A stretch of 64,000 nt of DNA from Pseudomonadota bacterium (GTDB taxonomy: Bacteria > Pseudomonadota > Gammaproteobacteria > Burkholderiales > Gallionellaceae). A program made the translations under genes and the position numbers. The number at the start of each line of letters is the position of its first letter. Positions within the stretch are counted from its first letter, which is position 1. The notes below the pieces were generated by a model, which worked only from the letters and a program-made list of their open reading frames with translations, searched no databases and was not told where the DNA came from. Below, piece by piece: positions 54,455-64,000 of the stretch. The stretch is taken from contig JAJYLY010000002.1 of assembly GCA_021787435.1 (NCBI GenBank), forward strand, positions 62,001 through 126,000, given 5' to 3'.

Positions 54455-55972
54455 TTAAAGGTCGTAGGCTTTCTCGCCATGGTCGGCCAAGTCTAGTCCT
54501 TCTTCCTGTGCTTCGTCGCTTGCTCGGATGCCTATCGTCTTCTTCAGGATGAACAGGATCACGAAGGCTACGAATGCAGACCATGCCAGCGTTATGCCAA
54601 CGTCCCAAAGTTGTGAGATGATCTGTGCTGTTGCATCGAAATCACCGACTTTGTTTGCAACGTAGTCCCATACGCCGGTGCCGCCGAGCTTGGGATTGAC
54701 GAATATGCCGGTACCGATGGAGCCGATGATGCCCCCCACGCAGTGCACGCCGAACGTATCGAGCGAGTCGTCATATCCCAGCCAGTGCTTGACCTTGGTG
54801 ACTGCAAAGAAGCAGACAATGGGCGCTATTGCGCAGATTATCAACGCACCGGTCACCCCGACATAACCTGCAGCCGGGGTGATTGCAACCAATCCTGCAA
54901 CGATGCCGGAACAGACACCCAGCAAACTTGGTTTGCCTTTGACTGTCCATTCGAGAAGCATCCAGACAACACCTGCAACAGCAACACCGAACAGTGTGTT
55001 GAAGAATGCCAGGCCGGCAGCTCCTGTGGCTTCCAGCGCAGAACCCGCATTGAAACCGAACCAGCCCATCCACAGCATGCCGGTACCGATTGCGGTCATC
55101 ATAAGGCTGTGAGGCGCCATGGCAATTTTGCCGTAACCCTTGCGAGGCCCCAGCATCAGTGCTGCAACCAGCGCAGCGATACCGGAATTGATGTGAACCA
55201 CGGTGCCGCCTGCAAAATCAAGCGCGCCTTTCTGGAATATGAAACCTGCATGGCTGTTGGCAAGGTCAGCAGCGCCCTTGGCAGTTGTGTAGGCATCGGG
55301 ACCATCCCAGTACCAGACCATGTGCGCGATCGGCAGGTAAGCGAAGGTGAACCACAGAACGCTGAATATGATCATCGCGGAGAATTTGAAGCGCTCTGCA
55401 AAGCCGCCAGATATCAGCGCAACCGTGATTGCGGCAAAAGTCAGCTGGAACATCGCGTACAGGAAGTCAGGTATATACTGGCCCTTGCTGAACGTCGCCG
55501 CCACGGCTGTTGTCGGATCGTCTCCTGACATGAACAGCTTATCCAGCGAACCGATGAATGGCGACAGTATGTTGCCGTCATGGCCTGCGGTAAACGCTGC
55601 ACTGTAACCGTAGATCACCCAGAGCACTGCGATGACGCAGAATATCGCAAAGCTTTGCATGACGGTCGACAATGCATTCTTCCTGCGCACCATGCCTGCA
55701 TAGAATAGCGCAAGGCCTGGCACAGTCATGAACAGTACGAATGCCGTTGATGTCATCATCCATGCGATGTCGCCCTTGTTGCAGTCGAAGCCCTTGTCGC
55801 CGCATTTGGGGGCAGGAGCTGCAGCCGCATCAGGGGCAGCTGGTGCGGCGGGAGCTGCGGCCGAGGCTGTAACTGTCGCTGCGGGGGCTGATGCCGTCTC
55901 GTCAGCAAAAGTGGGTGCTGCAAGGCCGCACAACATGGCCAGCAGCATGAATGAAGCGATAAGCTTTTTCAT
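54455..55972 (-). CDS. amtB: Ammonium transporter AmtB
   Basis: This 505-residue channel has a cleavable signal (MKKLIASFMLLAMLCGLAAP), an unusual Ala/Pro-rich segment of about 35 residues, then eleven membrane helices: DIAWMMTSTAFVLFMTVPGL, YAGMVRRKNALS, WFGFNAGSALEATGAAGLAF and DDSLDTFGVHCVGGIIGSIG with the pore histidine. It conducts ammonium/ammonia and is blocked by GlnK. The ATG at 55972 has AAGGAG upstream. It follows glnK by 10 bases. Confidence 0.96.
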   Translation of the reverse strand: MKKLIASFMLLAMLCGLAAPTFADETASAPAATVTASAAAPAAPAAPDAAAAPAPKCGDKGFDCNKGDIAWMMTSTAFVLFMTVPGLALFYAGMVRRKNALSTVMQSFAIFCVIAVLWVIYGYSAAFTAGHDGNILSPFIGSLDKLFMSGDDPTTAVAATFSKGQYIPDFLYAMFQLTFAAITVALISGGFAERFKFSAMIIFSVLWFTFAYLPIAHMVWYWDGPDAYTTAKGAADLANSHAGFIFQKGALDFAGGTVVHINSGIAALVAALMLGPRKGYGKIAMAPHSLMMTAIGTGMLWMGWFGFNAGSALEATGAAGLAFFNTLFGVAVAGVVWMLLEWTVKGKPSLLGVCSGIVAGLVAITPAAGYVGVTGALIICAIAPIVCFFAVTKVKHWLGYDDSLDTFGVHCVGGIIGSIGTGIFVNPKLGGTGVWDYVANKVGDFDATAQIISQLWDVGITLAWSAFVAFVILFILKKTIGIRASDEAQEEGLDLADHGEKAYDL

Positions 55973-55982
55973 TTCTATCTCC

Positions 55983-56366
<384 letters not shown>

Positions 56367-57164
56367 TTAGAGCGTGTGAGAGAGCGAGACAACTAAAACA
56401 CCTTTGCCGAGCTCATAACCGTTAACATTGGTATAAAATGCGCCCGGCCCAGTTGCAGCATTGGTCTTGCTATAAGTCAATCCCAGCGCATAACCACTTA
56501 AATCCTTAGTTACACTCAGCCTGTAATCATCATAACTAGCCGCACTAAGACCAGTGCCGGCGTACTGTCCCTTGTAATCCTGCTTGCCGTAGTGCGCGCC
56601 CAAGGTGATGCCCGTATCGGCAATCGGATAATTGGCGCTCAAGTCTATGTAATCGGTGCCTCTGGCATCAGCTACACCAAACGTATTACCCAGACTGTAG
56701 GAATACTTCAATGAAATCCACTTCCAACCTATCAAGCCGTAGACTTCGTCAGTGTTGGCTTTAGCCATCCCTGCCGGCATCGGTGAAACATAAGTGCCTG
56801 GATAGTTGTAACGTAAAAATCCTACGTCATAGTTGAAATCGGTCGCAAAGCTGTTCCTAAAACCCAGATAGGTATCCAGCTCCAGCCCTGCACTGCTGGC
56901 GAGTTTTTCATCACTGATCCAGCTGATGCTCGATCCCCATGCGCCTGCATAAAACCCACTGGAATGCGTATAGTCGAATCCACCCTGCACGGCAGGTTTT
57001 CCGCCGGTCTGCGAAATACCGCGGTACAAATAGTTGCTTACCAGACTTACATTGGCTGTCACGGAAGGCGTAGGCGCTGCTGCCGGAGCATCATCCGCCA
57101 TGGCAATGCAGGGGGCAGCCAGCGCTACGAGGATTAGAGCGTTCAATAATTTGCTGTGCGACAT
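56367..57164 (-). CDS. TorF-family putative porin (copy 1)
   Basis: This 265-residue outer-membrane beta-barrel candidate has a signal peptide (AAPCIAMADDAPAA region), then VSLVSNYLYRGISQTGGKPA and HSSGFYAGAWGS, the hallmark of a family of predicted porins annotated as TorF or by TIGR02001. The C terminus ends GKGVLVVSLSHTL, with barrel-like alternation. It lies 45 bases upstream of glnK on the same strand. The sigma-54 promoter above it makes it the first gene of a torF-glnK-amtB operon. A role in nitrogen-compound uptake is inferred. Confidence 0.85.
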   Translation of the reverse strand: MSHSKLLNALILVALAAPCIAMADDAPAAAPTPSVTANVSLVSNYLYRGISQTGGKPAVQGGFDYTHSSGFYAGAWGSSISWISDEKLASSAGLELDTYLGFRNSFATDFNYDVGFLRYNYPGTYVSPMPAGMAKANTDEVYGLIGWKWISLKYSYSLGNTFGVADARGTDYIDLSANYPIADTGITLGAHYGKQDYKGQYAGTGLSAASYDDYRLSVTKDLSGYALGLTYSKTNAATGPGAFYTNVNGYELGKGVLVVSLSHTL

Positions 57165-57211
57165 GATGTTTCCTTTCTTGGGATTGAAAAAAGTTCCTGC
57201 ATAATCCGATA

Positions 57212-57227
57212 AGCAGGATGCGTGCCA
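57212..57227 (-). promoter_or_regulatory. Sigma-54 promoter of torF-glnK-amtB
   Basis: On the minus strand TGGCACGCATCCTGCT matches the RpoN consensus TGGCAC-N5-TTGCA, with GG and GC at the exact -24/-12 spacing. It lies about 48 bases before the torF start. Confidence 0.85.
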
Positions 57228-57318
57228 GATTGATTATTCAATATAAACAGCATGCTAAAAACATTAATTCCTATTTGAAGAAATTTTCGCACCAATATAA
57301 AGCGTGGTGCTCAAGTGG

Positions 57319-57335
57319 TGCACCGGTATCGTGCA
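57319..57335. promoter_or_regulatory. NtrC-type enhancer site
   Basis: TGCACC-GGTAT-CGTGCA is one base from the consensus TGCACC-N5-GGTGCA. It lies about 92-120 bases upstream of the sigma-54 promoter, a normal enhancer distance. A second, looser pair of GGTGC half-sites is nearby (57305-57320). Confidence 0.7.
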
Positions 57336-57399
57336 TGGTCTGGTACAGGCATTCTGTACATGCCTTTAATCAATCTGCCACGAATTTTTTGTTACACTC

Positions 57400-57427
57400 T
57401 TGAACCCTGTCAGAACAGGGTTATAAA
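57400..57427 (+). promoter_or_regulatory. Promoter with internal operator-like repeat for torF copy 2
   Basis: TTGAAC at 57400-57405, 16 bases, then TATAAA at 57422-57427. Between and over them sits AACCCTGT-CAGA-ACAGGGTT (57403-57422), a perfect 8-base inverted repeat. A repressor bound here would block the polymerase. Confidence 0.55.
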
Positions 57428-57454
57428 CAAGAAAATTTAGGGGGGAGGATGAAT

Positions 57455-58249
57455 ATGTTGAGCAAGCGCAAGTTATTGTTGTTTATCTGTCTGTGTGCAG
57501 ACTTACCTGTCTTTGCTGAAGAGGCCCCGTTTTCCACCAATGTAAGCCTAGTGAGCAACTATTTGTACCGCGGTATTTCGCAGACTGGGGGAAAACCTGC
57601 CGTGCAGGGTGGATTCGACTATACGCATTCCAGTGGATTTTATGTTGGCGCGTGGGGGTCAAACATCAGTTGGTTGAGCGATACTTACGCTGCCTCGGCT
57701 ATTGCAAATGCCGGAGTAGCAAAGGCTGGAGCCAATAACGCCGGATTGGAACTGGATACCTATCTGGGTTTCAAGAACAGTTTTGCGACCGATTTCAACT
57801 ATGACGTAGGATTTTTGCGCTACAACTATCCAGGCACTTATCCAGCCACCTTTGCGCCTAGTGCCGCCAGGGCGAACACCGACGAAGTCTACGGACTGAT
57901 CGGTTGGAAGTGGATTTCATTGAAGTATTCCTACAGTCTGGGTAATACGTTTGGTGTAGCTGATGCCAGAGGCACCGATTACATAGACTTGAGCGCCAAT
58001 TATCCGATTGCCGATACGGGCATCACCTTGGGCGCGCACTACGGCAAGCAGGATTACAAGGGGCAGTACGCAGGCTCTGGCTCAACCGCACTCAGTTATG
58101 ATGACTACCGCTTCAGTGTAAACAAGGATTTCAGCGGCTATGTGGTAGGTCTGACTTATAGCAAGACCAACGCTACGGCTGCTTACACTGTCCTGTCCAA
58201 CGATCTGGGCAAGGGAGTTGTGGTTGCATCCGTCTCTAGAACGTTCTAA
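57455..58249 (+). CDS. TorF-family putative porin (copy 2)
   Basis: This 264-residue paralog of the divergent copy has a signal peptide (LSKRKLLLFICLCADLPVFA), the same SLVSNYLYRGISQTGGKPAV, and a nearly identical middle (ADARGTDYIDLSANYPIADT, then ITLGAHYGKQDYKGQYAG). The loop after ISWLSD differs, with an insert of about ten residues including AIANAGVAKAGANNAG. The ATG at 57455 has GGGAGG 6 bases upstream; an ATG at 57449 touches that ribosome site and is less likely. The two copies lie head to head, so this is probably a recent duplication. Confidence 0.85.
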   Translation: MLSKRKLLLFICLCADLPVFAEEAPFSTNVSLVSNYLYRGISQTGGKPAVQGGFDYTHSSGFYVGAWGSNISWLSDTYAASAIANAGVAKAGANNAGLELDTYLGFKNSFATDFNYDVGFLRYNYPGTYPATFAPSAARANTDEVYGLIGWKWISLKYSYSLGNTFGVADARGTDYIDLSANYPIADTGITLGAHYGKQDYKGQYAGSGSTALSYDDYRFSVNKDFSGYVVGLTYSKTNATAAYTVLSNDLGKGVVVASVSRTF

Positions 58250-58353
58250 ACGCGTTGATCTCTGATTGATCTGTCACTCGGCGATGACAAGTCGATCAGG
58301 ACGCAAGCGTTGCAGCTCTGTTAAACTTGCCACCTTACACCAAGGAGACATTC

Positions 58354-58596
58354 ATGCTGAACGCAAAGGTATTTGAAGATTTGTCAGGCAAATTGCACGA
58401 TGCTGTCAAAAACAGCCCGGCTAGGGATATTGAGAAAAACATGCGTGCCTTGCTGGCGCAAGGATTTACCAAACTCGATCTGGTTACGCGCGAGGAATTC
58501 GATATTCAGACCCAGGTGCTTGCACGCACACGCGAACAGCTGACTGTGCTCGAAGCGCGCGTGGCCGAACTGGAAGCAATGCGCGAATCCAATTGA
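58354..58596 (+). CDS. ubiK: Ubiquinone biosynthesis accessory factor UbiK
   Basis: This 80-residue protein of the BMFP/YqiC family starts MLNAKVFEDLSGKLHDAVKN, has FTKLDLVTREEFDIQTQVLA and ends in a coiled coil (EQLTVLEARVAELEAM). UbiK forms a trimeric helix that supports soluble ubiquinone synthesis. GGAG lies 9 bases before the ATG at 58354. It lies directly before the comM remnant. Confidence 0.92.
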   Translation: MLNAKVFEDLSGKLHDAVKNSPARDIEKNMRALLAQGFTKLDLVTREEFDIQTQVLARTREQLTVLEARVAELEAMRESN

Positions 58597-58597
58597 T

Positions 58598-60030
58598 ATG
58601 AGCCTTGCGGCGCTCTACGTCCGCGCACAATCCGGCATGGCTCTGAGCTGGTTACCGTCGAAGTGCATCTGGCTGGCGGCCTGCCCAGCTTCACCATCGT
58701 GGGGCCTTTGGAAGCCGGGGTCAAAAAAAGCCGTGACGCGTGCGTGTAGCACAGCAAAACAGTCGGTTTTATTTCCTCGCCCGCCATATCACCATCAATC
58801 TCGCACCCGCTGACTTGCCCAGGGAAAGCGGACGTTATGATCTTCCGATTGCATTGGGAATACTTGCTGCAACCGAGCAAATCCCCATTGACAGGCTTGA
58901 GGGTGATAAATATGCCGGAGAGCTTGTCTTGACGCGAGAGTTGTGCACGATACGCGGCGTCTTGGCGATGACCTATCGCGCGGCAGGATCAGGGCGTGCC
59001 TTCATGTTGGCGGAAATGAACTCGGCTGAAGCCGCACTCGTCGAAAACGCTACGGTTTATCCTGATTAAACATTACTGCAAGTCACGGCGCACTTAAGCG
59101 GGCGCGATGTGATCATGTACTTTGCCGGTAAGTTTGGGTCTGTTATCCCGCATTATCCAGACATGAAATAGGGGATGAGGCAGGAGCAGGTAAAATGCGA
59201 GATGGAGAATGCCGCGGCAGGTGGGCCGCAACGTGCTGATGATAGGTTCGCTGGGCATCGGGAAGTCCATGCTGGCTGAGCGTTTTCCAAGTATCTTGCC
59301 TGTCATGACAGAATAAGAAGCGCAGGAAAGTCCAGCGATCCAGTCTATGGATGGCAGTTTCGATGTGTCCAGATGGAAGCCCCGATTCCATCACACGGCT
59401 TTAGGCGTTGCCTTGGTCGGCGGCGGCAATCCACGCTCGGGTGAAATTTCCTTAGCTTTGCATGGCGTGCTGCTTCTGGATGAGCTGCCCACCTTTCAAT
59501 CTTACCATCTCTCGCGTCGCAAGGCGCGCCGATTTCTCTGCGCAATTCCAGCTGATTGCAGCGATGAATTCCTGTCCATGCGATTATTTTGGCCTTTACA
59601 GCGGCACTTGCCGCTGCACGCCGGATCAGGTCGTGCATTCCGCAGCAAGATTTCCGGCCCTTTGCTTGATTGCATCGACATCCAGATCAAGGTGCCAACC
59701 GTGCTACAGGATGATCAGCTTGGCAAGGCTGAGGATGAAACAAGTGAACTGACAAGGGCTCGCGTCGAAGCTGCGTGCGGGCGCCAGATGGCGCGCCAGC
59801 AAAAATGCAACGCGCGTCTTTCGGTGACGGAAAGACACGCATATTGTAAGCCTGACTTGGAAGGCGATGCGCTGTTAAGTGTTGCGATCAAGCGACGGGA
59901 TCTTTCCGCGCGAGCCTATCATCGAGTATTGAGGCTGGCGCGCGGCATCACAGATCTTGAAGGCTGTGCAGCGATAGAACGTTGACATATCGCCAAAGCC
60001 GTGCAGTACCGGCGTATAGACGGGAGCTAA
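58598..60030 (+). pseudogene. comM: comM pseudogene (Mg-chelatase-like branch-migration ATPase)
   Basis: The remnant begins MSLAALYVRAQSGM and then switches frames many times. ComM-like stretches are readable in three frames: NLAPADLPRESGRYDLPIAL, GNPRSGEISLALHGVLLLDE, DCIDIQIKVPT and LARGITDLEG. The Walker A reads IGSLGIGKS rather than GSPGTGKS. A stop (TGA) interrupts at 59983, while the rest of the frame reads HIAKAVQYRRIDGS and ends at 60030. Only about 476 codons remain versus about 500 in intact ComM, so small deletions also occurred. ComM unwinds D-loops in natural transformation, and this copy cannot work. Confidence 0.9.
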
Positions 60031-60101
60031 GCATGAAGCTTTGTCGCCTTCCAAGCATCGCATGGTAAAATATTCTACTGTTTTTCAGAATTAAAGAATT
60101 C

Positions 60102-63100
60102 ATGACCAGTCATCCAATTGAACAGCATATTCAGCAGCGCATCCTGATACTGGATGGTGCGATGGGCACGATGATACAGCGCTATAAACTAACCGAGGCG
60201 CATTATCGCGGCACCGAACTGTATGCTAGCTACACTGGCGCGCGCCGCAGTTTCGCGGATCACCCCGTGGACCTCAAAGGCAACAACGACCTGTTGGTGT
60301 TGACCCAACCCCATGTCATCAGCAACATCCACCGCGAATACCTAGAGGCCGGCGCCGACATACTCGAGACCTGCACCTTCAATTCCAACTCGATTTCTAT
60401 GCACGATTACAGCATGGAGCATCTTGTGTATGAACTGAATGTGGCGGGGGCGAAGCTTGCGCGCGATTTGTGTGACCAGTTCTCGACTTCTGAAAAGCCG
60501 CGTTTCGTTGCGGGCGTCTTGGGCCCTACTGGGAGAACTGCCTCGATCTCGCCGGACGTGAACGATCCTGGCGCGCGCAACGTCACGTTCGACGAACTCG
60601 TTGCAAGCTATACCGAATCGGTGCGCGGCTTATTGGACGGCGGGGCTGATATTTTGATGGTCGAGACCATCTTCGACACGCTCAATGCAAAGGCTGCACT
60701 ATTCGCAATTGATCAGTATTTTGTACAGCATAAACTGCGCGTGCCGATCATGATCTCTGGCACAATCACTGATGCCTCGGGGCGCACGCTATCCGGCCAG
60801 ACCACAGAGGCGTTCTGGAATTCAGTCTCGCATGCGCACCCTCTGTCTGTCGGGCTTAACTGCGCGCTGGGCGCGGATCTGATGCGTCCCTATGTGGAAG
60901 AATTGTCGCGTGTAGCGTCTTGTTATGTCAGCGCGCACCCCAACGCAGGCCTGCCCAACCCACTGTCGGAGACTGGCTATGACGAGGCTCCGGAAACCAC
61001 CGCGCGCCTTTTGAAGGAATTTGCCACCAGCGGTTTTCTCAATATCGCGGGCGGCTGCTGTGGCACATCCCCTGCACATATCAGGGCCATCGCTGAAGCG
61101 CTGAAAGACGTGCCGCGGCGCAAACTCCCCGAGATTGAACACCGCTGCCGGCTGTCGGGCCTGGAACCCTTCAACATCGGCGATGACACGCTGTTCGTCA
61201 ACGTCGGCGAGCGCGCCAATGTCACGGGTTCCGCCAAATTCAAACGTCTGATACTGGAAGGTCAATTTGATGAGGCTTTGGAAGTCGCCAAGCAGCAGGT
61301 GGAAACCGGCGCGCAAGTGATAGACGTGAACATGGACGAGGCGATGCTGGACGGCGAAGCCGCGATGGTGAAGTTCCTTAACCTGATCGCCTCGGAACCG
61401 GATATTTCCAGAGTGCCGCTGATGATAGACTCGTCCAAGTGGAACATCATCGAAGCGGGTCTCAAGTGCGTACAGGGAAAATCCATCGTCAATTCGATCT
61501 CGCTGAAAGAAGGCGAGGAAAATTTCATCAGGTATGCCACGCTGGTGCGTCGCTATGGTGCGGCTGCGGTGGTGATGGCTTTCGATGAGCAGGGCCAAGC
61601 GGATACCTACAAGCGCAAGACGGAAATTTGCAAACGAAGCTATGACATTCTGGTCAATAAAGTTGGCTTTCCGCCCGAAGACATCATCTTCGACCCAAAC
61701 ATTTTCGCAATCGCAACCGGCATAGAGGAGCACAACAACTACGCTGTGGATTTCATCGAAGCGACCGCATGGATCAGGAAGAGCCTGCCTTATGCGAAAG
61801 TCTCAGGCGGTGTGTCCAATGTGTCTTTCTCTTTCCGCGGAAACGAGCCGGTGCGCGAGGCGATACACACCGTGTTCCTGTATCACGCAATTGGGGCTGG
61901 CATGAACATGGGCATCGTTAACGCAGGTCAGCTGGGTGTTTACGAGGAAATCCCCAAAGAGTTGCGCGATGCGGTGGAAGACGTGGTGCTCAACCGCCAT
62001 TCTGATGCGGGCGAGAAGTTGGTCAGGATCGCCGAGACGGTGAAGGGCGGAGGCAAAGAGCAAATTGAAGATCTGGAATGGCGCAAAGGCACGATACAAG
62101 CGCGTCTGACTCACGCGCTGGTGCGCGGTATCACCACCTATATCGTCGAAGACACCGAAGAGGCGCGCCTGGAGGCTGCGTTTCCTGTCGAAGTGATCGA
62201 AGGGCCGCTGATGACCGGCATGAATGTGGTTGGCGATTTATTTGGCGCAGGCAAGATGTTTTTGCCTCAGGTTGTGAAATCTGCGCGCGTGATGAAGCAG
62301 GCTGTGGCGCATCTCGTGCCTTACATCGAGGCTGAAAAATTGCGTTCGGGCGACACCAGCACCAAGGGCAAGATCGTGATGGCAACCGTCAAGGGCGATG
62401 TGCACGACATCGGCAAGAACATCGTCACTGTGGTGTTGCAGTGCAACAATTTTGAAGTGGTGAACATGGGCGTGATGGTGCCCTGCCAGCAGATACTGGA
62501 TACCGCGCGAGAACACAACGCGGACATCATCGGCCTGTCCGGATTGATCACGCCGTCGCTCGAAGAGATGGCGCATGTCGCAAAGGAAATGGAGCGCCAG
62601 GGTTTTAGGATGCCGCTCCTTATAGGCGGTGCGACCACTTCGCGCGTGCACACAGCAGTGAAAATCGAACCCAACTATCCTTCGGGTACCACCGTCTATG
62701 TCGTCGACGCATCGCGCGCGGTCGGTGTTTGCAGCAGCCTGCTTTCTGAGACGCAGCGCGATGAATACATCGCATCGATTAAAACCGACTATGCAGAGGC
62801 GCGCGAACAGCATGAAGCAAGGCAATCCCGTGCGGTGTATGTTCCGCTCACCGAAGCTCGCGAGCGTGGACTTAAAACGGACTGGAAAAGTTATACGCCG
62901 CCAAAACCTGCCTTCATAGGCGTCAAGGAGCTGCATGACTATCCGCTGGCCGAGATTGCCGGGTTTATCGACTGGACACCTTTTTTTCAATCTTGGGAGC
63001 TGGCCGGACGTTATCCGAAAATTTTGCAGGATGAAGTGGTGGGCGAGGAAGCGCGCAAGCTGTTTGCCGATGCGAAAGCGATGCTGGAAAAAATCATCGC

Positions 63101-63815
63101 TGAGAAATGGCTTACCGCCAATGCGGTATTCGGTTTGTTTCCGGCGAACACCGTGAATACAGACGACATCGAAATTTATACCGACGAGACGCGCAGCAAA
63201 GTTGCGATGACCTGGCACAATTTGCGCCAGCAGACCAAGAAGCCTGCTGATATTCCGAACTACTGCCTAGCCGATTTTATTGCGCCAAAAGATTCTGGTG
63301 TTGCAGATTACATCGGCGGATTCGCCGTGACCGCAGGTATAGGCATTGATGAACATGTGGCGGATTTTGAGAAGAGCAACGATGACTACAGTGCGATCAT
63401 GCTGAAGGCGCTGGCCGACCGTCTGGCAGAAGCCTTTGCTGAGTTGCTGCATCAGCGCGTGCGCCGCGAGTTCTGGGGCTATGCAGCGGATGAAAATCTT
63501 AACAACGACGCGCTGATCGCGGAAAAGTACCGCGGTATCCGCCCCGCGCCGGGTTATCCTGCCTGCCCAGAGCATACCGAGAAGGGTCCTTTGTTTGAAT
63601 TGCTGGATGCACCAAACAAGGCGGGCATCACGATCACCGACAGTTTTGCGATGCTGCCCACCGCGGCGGTCAGCGGTTTTTATTTCTCGCACCCGAAATC
63701 GCAATATTTTGCGACAGGCAAGATAGATAAAGATCAGGTGGCAAGCTACGCGATGCGCAAAGGCTGGGACATCGAAACTGCCGAGCGCTGGCTGGCTCCT
63801 GTGTTGAGTTATTGA
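60102..63815 (+). CDS. metH: Cobalamin-dependent methionine synthase
   Basis: This 1237-residue modular enzyme transfers methyl from methyltetrahydrofolate to homocysteine. Domains in order: homocysteine-binding ([13 protein letters not shown], zinc cysteines C319-C320 in [11 protein letters not shown]), pterin-binding ([13 protein letters not shown], then [12 protein letters not shown]), cobalamin-binding with the axial ligand H768 in [11 protein letters not shown], and the C-terminal reactivation domain binding SAM ([12 protein letters not shown]). All key residues are present. I see no cobalamin riboswitch in the 71-base upstream gap. The stop shares a base with the next start. Confidence 0.97.
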   Translation: MTSHPIEQHIQQRILILDGAMGTMIQRYKLTEAHYRGTELYASYTGARRSFADHPVDLKGNNDLLVLTQPHVISNIHREYLEAGADILETCTFNSNSISMHDYSMEHLVYELNVAGAKLARDLCDQFSTSEKPRFVAGVLGPTGRTASISPDVNDPGARNVTFDELVASYTESVRGLLDGGADILMVETIFDTLNAKAALFAIDQYFVQHKLRVPIMISGTITDASGRTLSGQTTEAFWNSVSHAHPLSVGLNCALGADLMRPYVEELSRVASCYVSAHPNAGLPNPLSETGYDEAPETTARLLKEFATSGFLNIAGGCCGTSPAHIRAIAEALKDVPRRKLPEIEHRCRLSGLEPFNIGDDTLFVNVGERANVTGSAKFKRLILEGQFDEALEVAKQQVETGAQVIDVNMDEAMLDGEAAMVKFLNLIASEPDISRVPLMIDSSKWNIIEAGLKCVQGKSIVNSISLKEGEENFIRYATLVRRYGAAAVVMAFDEQGQADTYKRKTEICKRSYDILVNKVGFPPEDIIFDPNIFAIATGIEEHNNYAVDFIEATAWIRKSLPYAKVSGGVSNVSFSFRGNEPVREAIHTVFLYHAIGAGMNMGIVNAGQLGVYEEIPKELRDAVEDVVLNRHSDAGEKLVRIAETVKGGGKEQIEDLEWRKGTIQARLTHALVRGITTYIVEDTEEARLEAAFPVEVIEGPLMTGMNVVGDLFGAGKMFLPQVVKSARVMKQAVAHLVPYIEAEKLRSGDTSTKGKIVMATVKGDVHDIGKNIVTVVLQCNNFEVVNMGVMVPCQQILDTAREHNADIIGLSGLITPSLEEMAHVAKEMERQGFRMPLLIGGATTSRVHTAVKIEPNYPSGTTVYVVDASRAVGVCSSLLSETQRDEYIASIKTDYAEAREQHEARQSRAVYVPLTEARERGLKTDWKSYTPPKPAFIGVKELHDYPLAEIAGFIDWTPFFQSWELAGRYPKILQDEVVGEEARKLFADAKAMLEKIIAEKWLTANAVFGLFPANTVNTDDIEIYTDETRSKVAMTWHNLRQQTKKPADIPNYCLADFIAPKDSGVADYIGGFAVTAGIGIDEHVADFEKSNDDYSAIMLKALADRLAEAFAELLHQRVRREFWGYAADENLNNDALIAEKYRGIRPAPGYPACPEHTEKGPLFELLDAPNKAGITITDSFAMLPTAAVSGFYFSHPKSQYFATGKIDKDQVASYAMRKGWDIETAERWLAPVLSY

Positions 63816-64000
63816 TGTATATACCCAGGCAATTTGAAAAGCAGGATATTGAGGTCATGAACCAACTGATCCGTGAGAAGCCGCTCGCCACATTGGTGAC
63901 CATTTCATCGCACGGGCTTAATGCAAATCACATTCCGATGAATCTGGTGTCATACCGGATGGTTATCTCAACTTATGAAACTGGCGTTATCATGTACGCG
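63815..64000 (+). CDS. PaiB-type FMN-binding protein, N-terminal part, possibly frameshifted
   Basis: The ATG overlaps the metH stop (TGATG). The frame gives [20 protein letters not shown], then PLATLVTISSHGLNANHIPM, matching the start of PaiB-like FMN-binding negative regulators. After NHIPMNLV the expected family segment is not seen in this frame, although IPDGYLNL appears in another, so a frameshift near 63943 is likely. The gene runs off the window, so its state cannot be settled here. Confidence 0.7.
   Translation, partial: MYIPRQFEKQDIEVMNQLIREKPLATLVTISSHGLNANHIPMNLVSYRMVISTYETGVIMYA

Noticed and set aside
57341..57360. A second sigma-54 promoter for torF copy 2 at TGGTACAGGCATTCTG
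   Set aside because: The -12 GC dinucleotide is missing; a sigma-70-like pair closer to the gene fits better.
59347..59985. A separate 212-codon gene inside the comM region
   Set aside because: The frame joins unrelated comM segments read partly out of frame and has no own start context; it is part of the pseudogene.
60031..60101. A cobalamin or SAM riboswitch before metH
   Set aside because: The gap of 71 bases is too short and has no B12-box or S-box sequence.

Overview
The window is bacterial chromosome from a betaproteobacterium. The protein sequences and gene neighbourhoods fit Nitrosomonadales, possibly a Gallionella/Sideroxydans-like iron oxidiser, but that family-level placement is my inference. 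Coding density is high and genes are mostly housekeeping. Many genes overlap by 1 to 8 bases, which points to translational coupling. No tRNA, rRNA, insertion sequence, prophage or CRISPR array was seen.

Layout. 1-450: remains of a VapBC toxin-antitoxin pair on the minus strand, damaged in both genes. 468-5141: a 2Fe-2S flavin reductase, an SDR-family protein, heat-shock gene htpG behind a textbook sigma-32 promoter, and a GST-like gene. 5138-11808: an unusual tryptophan block on the minus strand, rpe - small lipoprotein - gph - trpE - FAD oxidoreductase - trpG - trpD - GST, with no trpC next to trpD. 11874-18361: cbbY, ffh, a CcsA-like membrane protein, the rpsP-rimM-trmD-rplS operon, ogt and xerD. 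18383-23657: a polyphosphate neighbourhood (pap, sixA, a lysine/alanine-rich basic protein, ppk1) and yggX. 23738-31016: uppP, thiC with a TPP riboswitch, an isoaspartyl methyltransferase-like gene, tolC, argA, a tautomerase and rsmE. 31087-35353: a thioredoxin-fold protein, an inositol-phosphatase-family enzyme and the potassium uptake pair trkA-trkH. 35457-43946: the type IV pilus chemosensory operon pilG-pilH-pilI-pilJ-chpA. 44004-48058: algH-ruvX-pyrB-pyrX plus a conserved hypothetical. 48101-54024: a YeiH-type exporter, a hypothetical, an acyltransferase, an EAL-CBS-GGDEF protein, a divergent PDC-like sensor protein and a UspA protein. 54455-58249: torF-glnK-amtB behind a sigma-54 promoter with an upstream NtrC-type site, and a second torF copy facing away. 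58354-64000: ubiK, a decayed comM pseudogene, metH and the start of a paiB-like gene.

How the parts work together. The nitrogen block couples a PII protein and an ammonium channel to a putative porin. The phosphate block makes polyphosphate (Ppk1) and uses it to phosphorylate AMP (Pap). The pil-chp block is a full CheA-like pathway controlling twitching. The competence helicase gene comM, in contrast, is dead. Several short intergenic repeats (AGGATTCAGG-like and ACAGATGACAGAGGA-like) are scattered through the window, and one has been absorbed into the reading frame of ruvX.

The strongest second-look items are the doubly broken VapBC pair, the comM pseudogene beside an intact pilus signalling operon, the repeat-derived RuvX N terminus, the apparent leaderless promoter of the algH operon, the metal-site-lacking dihydroorotase, the inverted torF paralogs, and the uncharacterised basic protein in the polyphosphate cluster.
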